A stretch of 64,000 nt of DNA, taken from contig NZ_BBCP01000007.1 of the NCBI RefSeq assembly GCF_001316105.1, forward strand, positions 54,837 to 118,836. The letters are read 5' to 3'. Numbering within the stretch: position 1 is the stretch's first letter; each line of letters starts with the position of its first letter. Origin of the DNA: Thermogymnomonas acidicola JCM 13583. Lineage in GTDB: Archaea > Thermoplasmatota > Thermoplasmata > Thermoplasmatales > Thermoplasmataceae. The position numbers were made by a program, and so were the translations under genes. A model generated the notes under the pieces. It was not told where the DNA came from. It worked only from the letters and a program-made list of their open reading frames with translations, and made no database searches. This document shows, in pieces, positions 39,375 through 48,202 of the stretch.

Positions 39375-40615
39375 AGCCTCTTCCCGGGTGGTGTGAACTC
39401 CCCCGGTAAGGTACTTCGACCCACACCCGCTGTTCATTGCGGGAGCGAGCGGGCAGAGGGTCAGGGACGTGGACGGGAACACATATACAGACTACGTTCT
39501 GGGATACGGCCCCCATGATCCTGGGCTACGGTGACCCTGACGTGCTCGCCAGGGTGCAGGAGGGCCTGAGGGAAGGCTGGTTCCCCCCCGGGGCCCCCCC
39601 GAACGCGGAGGAGGTATCCCTGGGCGAGATGATCAGGGAAAGCTCACCGTGGGTGGAGAAGATGAGGTTCGTGAACAGCGGCACCGAGGCCACAATGCAC
39701 GCCATTAGGCTGGCACGGGCTTACACTGGCAGGAAGGTCATAGTGAAGATGGAGGGGGGCTTCCACGGTGCCCATGACTACTCTCTGATCCGCTCGGGCA
39801 GCGGCTCACTCACCTTTGGCACACCCTCAACCCCCCCTGGCGTGCCCGAGGAGGTCTCCGCCACGGTGGCAGTGGCCTCTTACAATGACATAGCAAGCGT
39901 GGAGGCAATATTCGATAGGCTCGGCAGCGAGATCGCCGCGGTGATCACTGAGCCGGTCTTCGGGAACGTGGGCCTCATACCGCCGGAGCCGGGGTTCCTG
40001 GAGTACCTGAGGAAGGTGACATCGGAACACGGCTCTCTACTCATATTCGACGAGGTGATAACTGGATACAGGGTTGAGTTCTCAGCTTACCAGAACGTCA
40101 TAGGCATCAGGCCCGACCTGACGACAATGGGCAAGATCATCGGCGGAGGTGCGCCCATCGGCCTGTTCGGTGGCAGGAAGGAGGTCATGGAGAGGGTCAC
40201 GCCCTCTGGCCCTGTGTACCAGTCAGGCACATTTTCGGCCAATCGCATATCCATGCTCTTCGGCCTTGCCACCATGGAGAAGCTGGCAAACAGCGACTAC
40301 GGCACCCTCAACAGGCTTGTGAAGGACATGGCCGTTGCCATAAGGGAGGAGATAGAGGGCTCAGGAAAGGTGGCCACAGTGAACCAGGTGGGCCCAATGT
40401 TCCAGATATTCTTCGGGAAGGAGAGCGTGAAGAACTACCGGGACGCCATGTCCGCGGACCGTGGGACATATATGCGCTTCTTCAGGCACATGCTGGTGAA
40501 GGGGGGGATATACGTGCCACCTAGCCAGTTCGAGACCTGCTTCGTCAGCTTCGCACACACAATAGAGGATACTGAAAAATTCGTTCAGGGCTTCAGGGAG
40601 TTCATCAGGGAGTAA
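39330..40615 (+). CDS. hemL: Glutamate-1-semialdehyde 2,1-aminomutase
   Basis: PLP enzyme converting glutamate-1-semialdehyde to 5-aminolevulinate, partner of HemA. From ATG 39330: [80 protein letters not shown] [38 protein letters not shown], then the PLP lysine in [14 protein letters not shown], and [10 protein letters not shown]. Frames change near 39408 (C5 for C4) and 39515 (C5 for C4). GWFPGAPNAEEV is written with two extra Pro at C7 runs; the family normally has GAPT-E spacing without them. No other heme genes (hemB, C, D) are in the window. The gene ends 8 bp before a convergent operon. Confidence 0.93.
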
Positions 40616-40623
40616 AAAAGAGG

Positions 40624-40962
40624 TTATTTCTTGAACTCCCTAATGGCTTCCCTGAGCGGTATCATGTGCATCGCCGCAGAACCGCCGGAAATCGAGACAG
40701 CAACCAGGCCAGCCTCGATCAGCTCGTTCTCTGTGGCCCCCCCAAGCTCCAGTGCCTGCCTCGCGTGGTATGTGATGCACCACTGGCACTGAGATGCCAC
40801 CGACACTGCCACTGCTATGACTTCCTTCGTCTTCTGGTCAATGGCGCCTGGCTCCACTGCAGCCTGGTTGAACTCCATGAACTTCTGCAGCACATCAGGG
40901 TACTTCCCGCCCAGGTCTTCAAAGAGTCCCTGTATCTGTTTCAGCCTCTCGCCGGCTGTCAA
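40624..40962 (-). CDS. AhpD-like carboxymuconolactone decarboxylase family protein
   Basis: About 112 residues. The motif CQWCITYHARQALELGGATENEL holds the redox C-x-x-C and the following His typical of AhpD-type proteins; upstream is AIDQKTKEVIAVAVSVA, the usual entry helix. It lies directly after the peroxiredoxin gene on the same strand (2 bp apart), so it is probably the reductant or a partner of that peroxidase. It stays in one frame. A general alkylhydroperoxidase role is inferred from family and neighbour. Confidence 0.87.
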   Translation of the reverse strand: MTAGERLKQIQGLFEDLGGKYPDVLQKFMEFNQAAVEPGAIDQKTKEVIAVAVSVASQCQWCITYHARQALELGGATENELIEAGLVAVSISGGSAAMHMIPLREAIREFKK

Positions 40963-40963
40963 T

Positions 40964-41581
40964 TCAGTCCACCAGTCTGAGGTACCACGTCCTGGCGCCG
41001 GGTTCCTTCTCGTTTTTAAGGCTGTCCTGGAACGTCGATGGTGCGGATGCCACGCCTTTCTGGCCAGGCTCCCAGTTGGCCGGTGTGGCGAGCTTCCTCT
41101 CCCAGTTGAACTTCAGTGCCTTCACCACCCTCAGGATCTCGTTTATGTTCCTGCCTATCTCAGCCGGGTAATAGATCATCCACCTCACGATCTGGTTCGG
41201 GTCTATTATGAACACTCCCCCCCTGACCGTAGTTCCGGCCTTCTCGTCTATGAGGTTGTAGGCACGTGCGACTTCCTTGTCTATGTCCGCGATAACAGGG
41301 AACGGTATCTCCACGCCGAACTTCTCCTTGATGTCCCTGAGCCACTGGATGTGGCTGTATATGCTGTCAACGCTGAGACCGATGAGCTTGACGCCCAGCT
41401 TCTGGAACTCGTCGTACTTTTCCGCAAAGGCCATGAACTCTGTTGTGCAGACAGGCGTGAAGTCAGCCGGGTGTGAGAACAGCAGCACCCACTGCCCCCC
41501 CTTCAGGTCAGAGAAGGTAAGTGGGCCCTGTGTGGTGTTCACGGTGAAATCCGGAGCCTTCTGTCCAAGATATACTGGCAT
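40964..41581 (-). CDS. Peroxiredoxin (Prx6-like, archaeal)
   Basis: Thiol peroxidase reducing hydrogen peroxide and organic peroxides. ATG 41581: MPVYLGQKAPDFTVNTTQGPL, the peroxidatic cysteine in HPADFTPVCTTEF (P-x-x-x-T-x-x-C), the conserved Arg near VARAYNLIDEKAGTTVRGVFII, and YYPAEIGRNINEILRVVKAL. The C-terminal region WERKLATPANWEPGQKGVASAPS is the Prx6-type extension, but a second cysteine of the archaeal C-terminal pair is not seen. It is in one frame. It forms a unit with the AhpD-like gene, and an inverted repeat upstream may control both. Confidence 0.93.
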   Translation of the reverse strand: MPVYLGQKAPDFTVNTTQGPLTFSDLKGGQWVLLFSHPADFTPVCTTEFMAFAEKYDEFQKLGVKLIGLSVDSIYSHIQWLRDIKEKFGVEIPFPVIADIDKEVARAYNLIDEKAGTTVRGGVFIIDPNQIVRWMIYYPAEIGRNINEILRVVKALKFNWERKLATPANWEPGQKGVASAPSTFQDSLKNEKEPGARTWYLRLVD

Positions 41582-41631
41582 CTTTAAACCACCTATAACC
41601 TGATAGTCGCTATAGAGAATAACGTTTCTAA

Positions 41632-41650
41632 CTGTGCACGCCTTGCACAG
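41632..41650. promoter_or_regulatory. Inverted repeat upstream of the peroxiredoxin gene
   Basis: A perfect 7-bp inverted repeat CTGTGCA-CGCCT-TGCACAG lies 50 bp upstream of the peroxiredoxin ATG, just beyond a TATA-like CTATAG (41611-41616). It is a candidate binding site for a redox regulator, possibly the HTH protein encoded next door. Confidence 0.5.
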
Positions 41651-41710
41651 ACCACTAATTAGTTATACTCACGCAGGACGCGGCATACCAGCGGGCCTGG
41701 ACATAGCCTC

Positions 41711-42016
41711 CTAGATATCTAGAGCGAAGCAGGAATGCACAAGGGAATGCCCGCACCATGTCACGTTTCCGGGGGAGCCGAGCCTTATGCAGTAGAACCT
41801 CTTCCTTGTGTCGGTAAGGCATATCTGTGTCTCTATGAGCCCGGCCTCCTTGAGCACCTTGATTGCGTACATCAGAGTCCTCCTTGACAGGCCGGTCTCC
41901 TCCTCGAGCCTCTTCACCGTGGCGATCTTCAGTTCCCTGAGCACCCTGAGCACCAGTTTAGCTGAGGGTGGCATCTCCCTCTGCTCCAGCATCATGGACA
42001 CCATGTGTGCCTGCAT
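41711..42016 (-). CDS. Winged-helix transcriptional regulator (TrmB/MarR-like)
   Basis: About 85-100 residues. SAKLVLRVLRELKIATVKRLEEETGLSRRTLMYAIKVLKEAGLIET is a typical winged helix, with the recognition helix around SRRTLMYAI, followed by a wing (QICLTDTRKRFYCIRLGSP). If the C5 run near 41775 is read as C4, the protein ends SPET at about 41761; as written it continues to 41711. A perfect 12-bp palindrome CTAGATATCTAG covers 41711-41722 just past the gene. It may regulate the adjacent peroxiredoxin operon or the phosphate transporter genes; nothing decides this. Confidence 0.72.
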   Translation of the reverse strand: MQAHMVSMMLEQREMPPSAKLVLRVLRELKIATVKRLEEETGLSRRTLMYAIKVLKEAGLIETQICLTDTRKRFYCIRLGSPGNVTWCGHSLVHSCFALDI

Positions 42017-42078
42017 ATAACCCCCCCTTTGATATGCGCGCCTTTAAATTATCTGCAGTAATAACATGGCATACACCT

Positions 42079-42992
42079 TCATAACAGGTAGCCCAGTGCC
42101 ATGCCTGTGACCGGCGAAAGGACCCATGTGGCTATGACTATGAGGAATGGTCTCACGTACACGGCCTTGTACCTGTATGACAGGGCGGTGCCAAGAACGC
42201 TCGATGTGAGCGTCTGCGTGTTTGACAGGGGGGGTATGCCGAAGAGCGTAGCGGTCTCGACCAGGGCGGCAGAGACGATAAGCGAGATGAAAGCGTTTGT
42301 GTACCGCATCCTGTAGATCTCCTCCCCCCCACCCTCTTGATGACTCCCCCCCTGCTCAGGAAGAAGCAACCGGTGAATATGGACAGAACCATAGCCGCAG
42401 TCGTTGCTGTGCTAAAACCAGCCATGGACTCTATGAAGCCGAGGGTGTTCGCTCCCAGGGTTATTGCAGTGAGGAACGACGAGATGATCAGCAGCGTCTT
42501 GATGACAGCAGCCGCGGCCCACTCGTCCCTGTAAGTTATGCCAGACACGAGCCTGTTAAGGGCCACAGCACCAGCCACAGAGACAAGCGGCGCAACGGCC
42601 CACATCAGGACAACCGGCCTGACGGAACTGAGGCTGAGGCCTCGCCGAACCTGAGTGAGAGACCTATGGAGACACCGACCATGGCCATGGTCAGGGAGAG
42701 CGGTGACCTCGTGAGGCTGGCAACGAGGAAGATGGCCAGGGATATCAGCATAGCCAGGAGGCGGTATGACTGGCCCTCAGGGAAGAGTTCTGCCGCCGCA
42801 CGGCTCAGGCTGTGGCCCTGAATCAGGAGGCCGATGGCAAAGCCCGCAGCGCCTATCAGTGTGCCAGCGTTTCTGCTCACGATCCTGGAGCCTATCAGCG
42901 TCCCCCACAGATGCCGAGAGGTTGTTCCCGGCCACCAGGGCCGTGAGGATGGAAGATACCACGATACCGAATGCGAAGTACTCTGGATTCAA
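42079..42992 (-). CDS. Inorganic phosphate transporter (PiT family)
   Basis: Membrane symporter for phosphate, about 305 residues, 8-10 membrane segments. The N-terminal repeat MNPEYFAFGIVVSSILTALVAGNNLSASVGTLIGSRIVSRNAG has the PiT signature region (GNN...G), and the second repeat has TLGANTLGFIESMAG and LVETATLFGIPLSNTQTLTSSVLGTALSYR. The end is VLSPVTGMALGYLL. Frames change near 42890, 42640 and 42330. The DUF47 protein gene ends 24 bp upstream on the same strand; this pairing of a PhoU-like DUF47 protein with PiT is common in archaea and bacteria. Confidence 0.88.
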
Positions 42993-43016
42993 GCTCCCCC
43001 CTCCAGGCTGCGCGGC

Positions 43017-43703
43017 TCACTTCGTCACAGAGAGCCGCACGGTCTGGACAAGGTCTGCAATATCCTCGCAGTCGTCCAGAAGGTCATCGATCTTGTGCGT
43101 CAGCTCTGTGAGGTGCAGGAACACTATGTAGGACACATACTGGGACATCTCATAGAGGCTGTCTATGAGGTTGTCCTTCATCTCGTCAACCTGTTCTTCC
43201 AGTTTCTCGATCTCATGCCTGGCCGCCTGCACCTCGGCTATCTGCCTCCCAGTGAAGGCGATCCTTACATGGTCGAGGGCCCTGAGGTGTATCTCGATCA
43301 TGTTTGCAAAGACAGTGTACGCGTGATCAACAGCGTTCCTGGAGGCATCGTTCTGCACCTTCAGCCTGGGACCCATCCTCTTTATCTCCCTGCTTATGTA
43401 GTATGACTGGTCAAGGAGGTCATCGCACTTCTCAACAAGCTCTATCAGGTTGTCCATCACGTTTGAGCTTATTGCCCCGCTCGTTATCTCGTGCTTTATC
43501 TTCATGGAGATCTCGTCAGCCTGCCTCTCAAGTGCACGCACCCTCTCGTTCTCAGGCTTCAGGTCCTGCTCCCTCTTTGAGAGCATGGTGCGTATGCACT
43601 CGCTGGCCTCCTTGCTCAGCGGGATGTACTCTGTCATTTCCTCCAGGACACTCCTCTCCCCCCCGACAACAAGGAGCCTCCTGAGGAAGTCTGCATTTAC
43701 CAC
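43017..43703 (-). CDS. PhoU-like phosphate transport regulator (DUF47/YkaA)
   Basis: About 228 residues, nearly all helical: DFLRRLLVVGGERSVLEEMTEYIPLSKEASECIRTML, RVRALERQADEISMKIKHEITSGAI, NVMDNLIELVEKCDDLLDQSYYISREI, IHLRALDHVRIAFTGRQIAEVQAARHEIEKLEEQVDEM, and HLTELTHKIDDLLDDCEDIADLVQTVRL. The start is set at GTG 43703 (MVNADFLRRLL) because a TATA box ends about 20 bp upstream; an ATG at 43751 lies before that box. It is in one frame. It likely controls or binds the adjacent PiT transporter. Confidence 0.87.
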   Translation of the reverse strand: MVNADFLRRLLVVGGERSVLEEMTEYIPLSKEASECIRTMLSKREQDLKPENERVRALERQADEISMKIKHEITSGAISSNVMDNLIELVEKCDDLLDQSYYISREIKRMGPRLKVQNDASRNAVDHAYTVFANMIEIHLRALDHVRIAFTGRQIAEVQAARHEIEKLEEQVDEMKDNLIDSLYEMSQYVSYIVFLHLTELTHKIDDLLDDCEDIADLVQTVRLSVTK

Positions 43704-43719
43704 GCCGGGTGATGCCTGC

Positions 43720-43731
43720 CCCTTATAGAAA
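43720..43731 (-). promoter_or_regulatory. TATA box of the DUF47-PiT operon
   Basis: TTTCTATAAGG on the minus strand, centred about 24 bp before GTG 43703, supporting a leaderless mRNA beginning at that GTG. Confidence 0.5.
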
Positions 43732-43751
43732 TATTGCCAGGCAGGGTACAT

Positions 43752-44019
43752 GCCATTTCACAGCATGGCTCTTGTTGTGGCTGGGCCTGTCAGAAACGGT
43801 ACAGGAGATATACAGGCAGGGCGCCCTATTGGCCCGTGAGACCAGTGGTAAGGCATAGGTGGAGTATCACGAACTGCAGGCCCAACCCCGCACAGGCCAG
43901 GGACATACGTTTCCTCTCTAATGGCAGGCAAGGGCCGTCGATGGCTTTATGGTAAGGGTCGTTCAACTCCGCCTGAAAGGATCAGTATTTCCAGAGCCAG
44001 GATGTGGTGCCCGGATACA
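43752..44019. other. Intergenic region
   Basis: About 270 bp between the divergent DUF47 and MarC genes. Open frames run through it but without family, ribosome site or good starts. No hairpin of note and no G7 run is present. Confidence 0.4.
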
Positions 44020-44027
44020 TTTAATAC
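44020..44027 (+). promoter_or_regulatory. TATA box of the marC gene
   Basis: TTTAATAC, ending 24 bp before ATG 44051. It decides the start: the longer frame from 43949 would put the promoter inside the coding region. Confidence 0.6.
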
Positions 44028-44050
44028 AAAGAAGCTGTTTGAGCGGACTA

Positions 44051-44689
44051 ATGCTCCTCTCTGTGTTCTTCGTAACAGTGCTCGTCGCACTCTTTGCAAT
44101 AATGAACCCGATAGGGGGGGCCGTGCCTACACTGGTGGCACTGACCCAGGGCTACAGTCAGGATGAGATCGGGAGAGTGATCAGGAGAAGCGTCATGGTG
44201 GCCGCAGGCATGCTCTTCGGCTTCATGTTCGTTGGTGTCTACATCTTCCTGGTGCTTGGCATCGACATCTCCGACTTCAAGGTGGCTGGTGGCGTGCTCC
44301 TCTTCAAGGTAGCGTTTGACATGCTGCAGGGCAGGACGTCCAACACGAAGCTCACGCAGCAGGAGGAGCAGGAGACCCTCGAGAGGGAGGCAATAGGCAT
44401 AGTGCCAATAGGCACCCCACTGCTTGCAGGCCCAGGCACCATAACCACAGGCATAATATACTTCAACGCACCCGGCGCAACAGTTGTTGAGAGGCTTCTG
44501 GTTGTGGTTGCAGGGATAATTGTGATACTCCTTGCCTACTTCATCCTGAGGTTCTCGGTGCCCCTGTTCAACAGGCTTGGCAGGACGGGCTCACTGCTTA
44601 TATCCAGGATAATGGGCCTTCTGCTTGCGAGCATAGCGATAGAGTTCATAACCTCGGGCCTCTACTCGATCATATCGTCACTCCACTGA
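44051..44689 (+). CDS. MarC family integral membrane protein
   Basis: About 212 residues with six membrane segments: MLLSVFFVTVLVALFAIMNPIGGAVP (with the family NP-x-G motif), MVAAGMLFGFMFVGVYIFLVLGI, FKVAGGVLLFKVAFDML. A hydrophilic loop (TSNTKLTQQEEQETLEREAIG) follows, then VPIGTPLLAGPGTITTGII (second signature), LLVVVAGIIVILLAYFI and ISRIMGLLLASIAIEFITSGL. One frame throughout. The family was once linked to antibiotic resistance, but that was withdrawn; the role is unknown, perhaps transport. The end overlaps the convergent aroD gene by 28 bp. Confidence 0.88.
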   Translation: MLLSVFFVTVLVALFAIMNPIGGAVPTLVALTQGYSQDEIGRVIRRSVMVAAGMLFGFMFVGVYIFLVLGIDISDFKVAGGVLLFKVAFDMLQGRTSNTKLTQQEEQETLEREAIGIVPIGTPLLAGPGTITTGIIYFNAPGATVVERLLVVVAGIIVILLAYFILRFSVPLFNRLGRTGSLLISRIMGLLLASIAIEFITSGLYSIISSLH

Positions 44690-45372
44690 CGCAGGCCGGC
44701 AGCAGTTTCCAGCGACGATAGGTACTCTCCAAACTCTTGGCAACCTGTCTGCCCGGGTGCCGTGGGCGCGCCGGCAGAGCAGTACATGAGGTCTGAGACC
44801 ACCAGGGCCGACATGAGCCTGAAGTCCTGCGCTTCTTGGCCCATGGGAGCGAAAATCATTGGCTTCTTCACCTCTCTCTTGAACCATGCGCACATTGACA
44901 GGTCTCTGTAGAAGGCCATCCTGGTGTTATAATTTGCCGCCACCTTGTAGATGTCTGCGGGGATGGAGCCAATCTCATCGAGCGAGTTGCCAATGCCATC
45001 GCCCTCAAACATATGCATGGACACTATCACCCTGGCACCGCCTAGGTCGGAGCTGACACTGCCCAACAGGGCAGCGTCTATGTCGACACAGGCGGCACCC
45101 GCATCTGTGGCCCTGGAGTATGCAGCGGAAGCTGCCGCAGCGTCCCTGGAGCGGAACGTGAAGATCGCTGTGGCCCCCCCGCCTGCAGCGAGCCTCTCGA
45201 GTGCACCAATGGCCCTCTCAACGCCCATGAGGTCAGCCCTCAGCTCAGCTATTTGCCTGGACGGATCGACCTTTGCGATATCCTCCTCCCTGCCTATTGA
45301 GATGACTGGAATGCACCTCTCCCGGAGGGTGAACCTACCAAGCCTCAGGGGGCTGCACTGGACCAGGGGCAT
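44662..45372 (-). CDS. aroD: 3-dehydroquinate dehydratase, type I
   Basis: Third step of the shikimate pathway, a Schiff-base enzyme. From ATG 45372: CIPVISIGREED, QIAELRADLMGVE (E-x-R-D), TAIFTFRSRD, ACVDIDAALLG, then the catalytic His region ARVIVSMHMFEG and the Schiff-base lysine in ADIYKVAANYN. The end is APMGQEAQDFRLMSALVVSDLMYCSAGAPTAPGQTGCQEFGEYL with the family S/A-APGQ motif. It is intact in one frame. No other shikimate genes are nearby. Confidence 0.9.
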   Translation of the reverse strand: MPLVQCSPLRLGRFTLRERCIPVISIGREEDIAKVDPSRQIAELRADLMGVERAIGALERLAAGGGATAIFTFRSRDAAAASAAYSRATDAGAACVDIDAALLGSVSSDLGGARVIVSMHMFEGDGIGNSLDEIGSIPADIYKVAANYNTRMAFYRDLSMCAWFKREVKKPMIFAPMGQEAQDFRLMSALVVSDLMYCSAGAPTAPGQTGCQEFGEYLSSLETAAGLRQWSDDMIE

Positions 45373-45498
45373 GATCCCTGATCTCTAGCTCCCCCCCTAA
45401 AAACAGTGGCACCTTGCCCTATCAGGTTGTGTGGAGCACCTGAAAGTTTATTTTAGGCATGCCCATGGCCATCTCACTGCGGCCCAGGGCCGTATGAA

Positions 45499-45826
45499 GT
45501 GGTGGATACGAAAATAGATTTGAAGAGCATACTGGGAATGATTGGTATGGACATGATCGAGATTAAGAAAGGTGGCAGGTACACGGTTTTATCAAACAGC
45601 GGGACCGATGAGCCCATGAAGACTGAGGGCGAGTACGTTGGCTACACGATCTTCGGCGAGGAGGGGGGCGGTCTGCTTCAGGGTCACGCAGCAGGACGGG
45701 CGCAGCTTCATCAGGCTCATACCTGTGTCGAATCTGATCGCGATAGAGTTCAGTGAGGACCAGCTGGTCAGTGCAAAGTCAAAGCCAGAGAGGGAAGAGG
45801 GCGACAAGACAAACTACATCAGCTGA
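45499..45826 (+). CDS. Small hypothetical protein
   Basis: About 108 residues, GTG start at 45499: VDTKIDLKSILGMIGMDMIEI, KGGRYTVLSNSGTDEPMKTEGEYVGYTIFGEE, then after a frame change near 45665 CFRVTQQDGRSFIRLIPVSNLIAIEFSEDQ and an acidic tail ending NYIS. The second part is beta-rich and ends like small OB- or Sm-like proteins, but I recognise no family. It overlaps the convergent thpR gene at its end by 13 bp. Confidence 0.55.
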
Positions 45827-46353
45827 GCGCACGATATCGCTGTGTATACCGGGCCATCCGGCCTGAGGTCACTCCTGTAGAGGCACACCTTCTCAGCAAA
45901 CCTCTCAGTGTTTCCGTCAAGCCTGACGGCATACTGTCGCAGGTCCATGGGGGCTCTTTAGCCTCGCCACGGTTATGTGGGGGCACGAAATCAGCCTCAA
46001 CGCCCAGGTTGAGCAGCCCCCATCACCTCGGAATAGAGGTGCCTGAAACCCTCTGGTGACACTGACAGGTACACCACCCTTGCCCTTGCGGGTGCCGGAA
46101 AGGCAGAGACACCCTCTATCCTGAAGCTGAACCTCTGGAACCTCAGTGCTGAGAGGCCCCCCCTGGAGATGCGTCTTGCCTCCCCCCCATCTCCTATCTC
46201 GCCCAGGAACTTCAGGGTAACGTGCAGCTCGGGCGTCCTCACCGGCCTCAGGCCGGGGGGGATTGCCGTGATCATACGCTCCACCCTTTCGGTATCGCTG
46301 CCCCTGCTCACGGGCACTGCCAGGAAGGCGCGCATGGCATGGTCATGCCTCAA
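45814..46353 (-). CDS. thpR: RNA 2',3'-cyclic phosphodiesterase (2H family)
   Basis: 2H phosphoesterase that opens RNA 2',3'-cyclic ends, formerly called 2'-5' RNA ligase. The two H-x-T-x motifs are both seen: ELHVTLKFLGEIGD and, after repair, ADFVPHITVARLKSP. Between them lie FQRFSFRIEGVSAFPAPARARVVYLSVSP and LYSEVMGLLNLGVE. The end is VCLYRSDLRPDGPVYTAI. Breaks occur near 46015, 45980 and 45950, each a C5 where C4 is needed. ATG 46353 or 46335 (MRAFLAVPVSRG) may be the start. The length, about 178 residues, matches the family. Confidence 0.88.
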
Positions 46354-46594
46354 GTCCTAAATAACAGTGACAGTGGCGGGGGGGAGCATACGGCCCCCCG
46401 GGCCGTTGTGGGTGAACAGGCGCCACACCCCCCCTGGCCGCACCGTGGGAGGTAGGCCCCCGCTCCGGCAGCACTCACGACAGTTCAGCGGCAGAGACAA
46501 CCTTAACAATGGACAGTGGAGGACGGTAATGCACTCCAGGCAACCGTGTTGCAGGAAGCCAAGGGTATTATAATTTCCAGCATTACGTGTAAGC
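46354..46594. promoter_or_regulatory. Divergent intergenic region with gcvH promoter
   Basis: About 240 bp with several G/C runs and no gene. TATTATAATTT at 46566-46576, about 24 bp before the gcvH ATG (46595), is a clear TATA box and implies a leaderless mRNA. The GC-rich part 46375-46460 could fold (GGGGGG and CCCCCC runs) but the run lengths are unreliable. Confidence 0.5.
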
Positions 46595-46985
46595 ATGGCT
46601 AGCAAGGTTCCAGAAAACCTCCTTTACACGAAGACACACGAGTGGTTCTCTGTGGATGGGGGGGACACTGTGACCGTGGGCATTACTGACTATGCCCAGC
46701 AGCAGCTGACAGACGTCGTCTATGTCGATCTCCAAGAAGGGGGGGGAGAGGAAGAGGCAGGGTGATGTGCTCCTGACAGTAGAATCAGTGAAATCAGCGG
46801 AGGATGTGTTCTCACCTGTGACGGGCGAAATCATAGAGGTCAACGAGAGCTTGGGCAAGAGCCCAGAGCTGCTGAACAAGGACAGTTATGCAAACTGGCT
46901 GGTGAAGATGCGCCTCGAAAAGGGGGGGTTCAAGCCGCAGGGTATGAGTGCATCCGAGTACAGGAAGTTCATAGGCGAGGAATGA
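46595..46985 (+). CDS. gcvH: Glycine cleavage system H protein
   Basis: Lipoyl carrier of the glycine cleavage complex. From ATG 46595: [36 protein letters not shown], then [37 protein letters not shown], where the Lys of ESVKS is the lipoylation site. The end is [19 protein letters not shown]. One frame change near 46740 (G7 run, native probably LPKKGERK). It shares the complex with GcvPA/GcvPB encoded 42 kb upstream. The stop overlaps the rlmE start as ATGA. Confidence 0.93.
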
Positions 46986-47594
46986 GGCCGGAGGAGAGGA
47001 GGAAGGATCTCTATTCTAGGCTCGCCAGGGAATATGAGTACAGCAGCAGGGCGGCCTTCAAGCTGCTGGAGATACAGGAGAGGTACAGGTTCCTCTCCCC
47101 CCCTGGCACTGCGGTCATTGAGTTTGGGGGCCAGCCCTGGGGGGTGGACCGAGGTCCTTCTCCAGCTCGGCTGCCACCCTGTCTTCTCCATAGACTTAGT
47201 GGCCTCCAGGGAAAGGGAGGGCGTCGTCCAGATAAGGGGGGGCGACATGACGAGGAGGGAGACAAGGGAGAGGCTGAGGGAAGAGATGTCCAGGCTCAGC
47301 CTGGCTCACGCAGGCTCAATAGTCTCTGACGCCATGGTACACACGAGCGGAGACAGGAACAGGGACCACGCGTCCTCGTACCTCCTCTGCGAGGCTGCAA
47401 TGTCTTACGCAGGGGAGTTCCTTTCCAGGGGAGGCAGTGTCCTTGTGAAGCAGTTCCAGGGCGATATGACGCAGTCTTTCATAAGGAAGCACAGTGGCAG
47501 GTTCCGGGATTCCAGGGTAGTGAAGCCTAGGGCATCTAGGGCGGAGAGCAGCGAGGTCTACATCCTATTCACTGGATTTTCCGGCGATGGATGA
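46982..47594 (+). CDS. rlmE: 23S rRNA (uridine-2'-O-) methyltransferase, RrmJ/FtsJ family
   Basis: SAM-dependent 2'-O-methyltransferase of rRNA (or tRNA). Conserved parts: YSSRAAFKLLEIQERYRFL (the K of the KDKE tetrad in AAFKL), the SAM loop VIEFGGQPGGWTEVLLQLG, the second tetrad residue in AGSIVSDAMVHTSGDRNRDHASSYLL, the third Lys in LSRGGSVLVKQFQGD, and the Glu in RAESSEVYILFTGF. Frame change near 47100-47145. The name rlmE assumes rRNA specificity as in bacteria. It is translationally coupled to gcvH, an odd pairing, and overlaps the next convergent gene by about 30 bp. Confidence 0.87.
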
Positions 47595-48198
47595 GAGCAC
47601 ATCACTGTACATTTCGAGCTCGCAGACAACGGCCAGCCTCCTGCCCTCACCCATGAGCCTCCTGATATTCCTCACAACCTCATCCTGCCTGAGCATGTCC
47701 AGGACCCTGAAGCCCTTCACCTTCCACATCTCCCTCTTCCACTCATCCACGAATTCCTCTGCACTGGAGGACGTGAAGACCTTCCTGGCCACCCTGTTTT
47801 TGCGCAGTGAGTGCCTCACCAGCGCCATGGTGCCCACGCTCCTCCTGTAGGCCTCGTTGTAGTGCTCGTCGTCCATGTCAAGGCCCACCAGGGGGCACAC
47901 CGTTCTCCTTGCAGTACCTCGCTGCCTCTATGAACATGGGCGGCGGCACCATCACCTCGCCGAACCTTGACAGGTTGACGCCGTATATCGTCTCGTAGTC
48001 TGATATGGAGACCTCAAATGGGCTGTCAAGAAACTTCAGGAGCCCCCCCTCGGCCTCCTCCGGTGATATGGTCGCTGCAACAGTTTCCGGCCTGAAATCA
48101 CGCAGGGCATCTCTTACCTCGTTGCCATCTGAGACAAGGCCCTTGATTGCACCGAGGATGACAGTGTTCCCGTTTCCGTCGAGGTATGACTTCTTCAT
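47565..48198 (-). CDS. Uncharacterized protein, TraB-like flavour
   Basis: About 210 residues. The start (MKKSYLDGNGNTVILGAIKG) and the following RDALRDFRPETVAATISPEEAEGG recall the opening of TraB/PrgY proteins, which begin with a strand, then a statement-like strand-helix (E-x-x-P-x-x-V-x-x). Then come SDYETIYGVNLSRFGEVMVPPPMFIEAARYCKENG, VGLDMDDEHYNEAYRRSVGTMALVRHSLRKNRVARKVF and RRLMGEGRRLAVVCELEMYSDVLSSIAGK. A single frame change near 47890. It is 4 bp after the COG1395 regulator gene and may share its operon. I cannot give a function. Confidence 0.5.
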
Positions 48199-48202
48199 CG
48201 GA

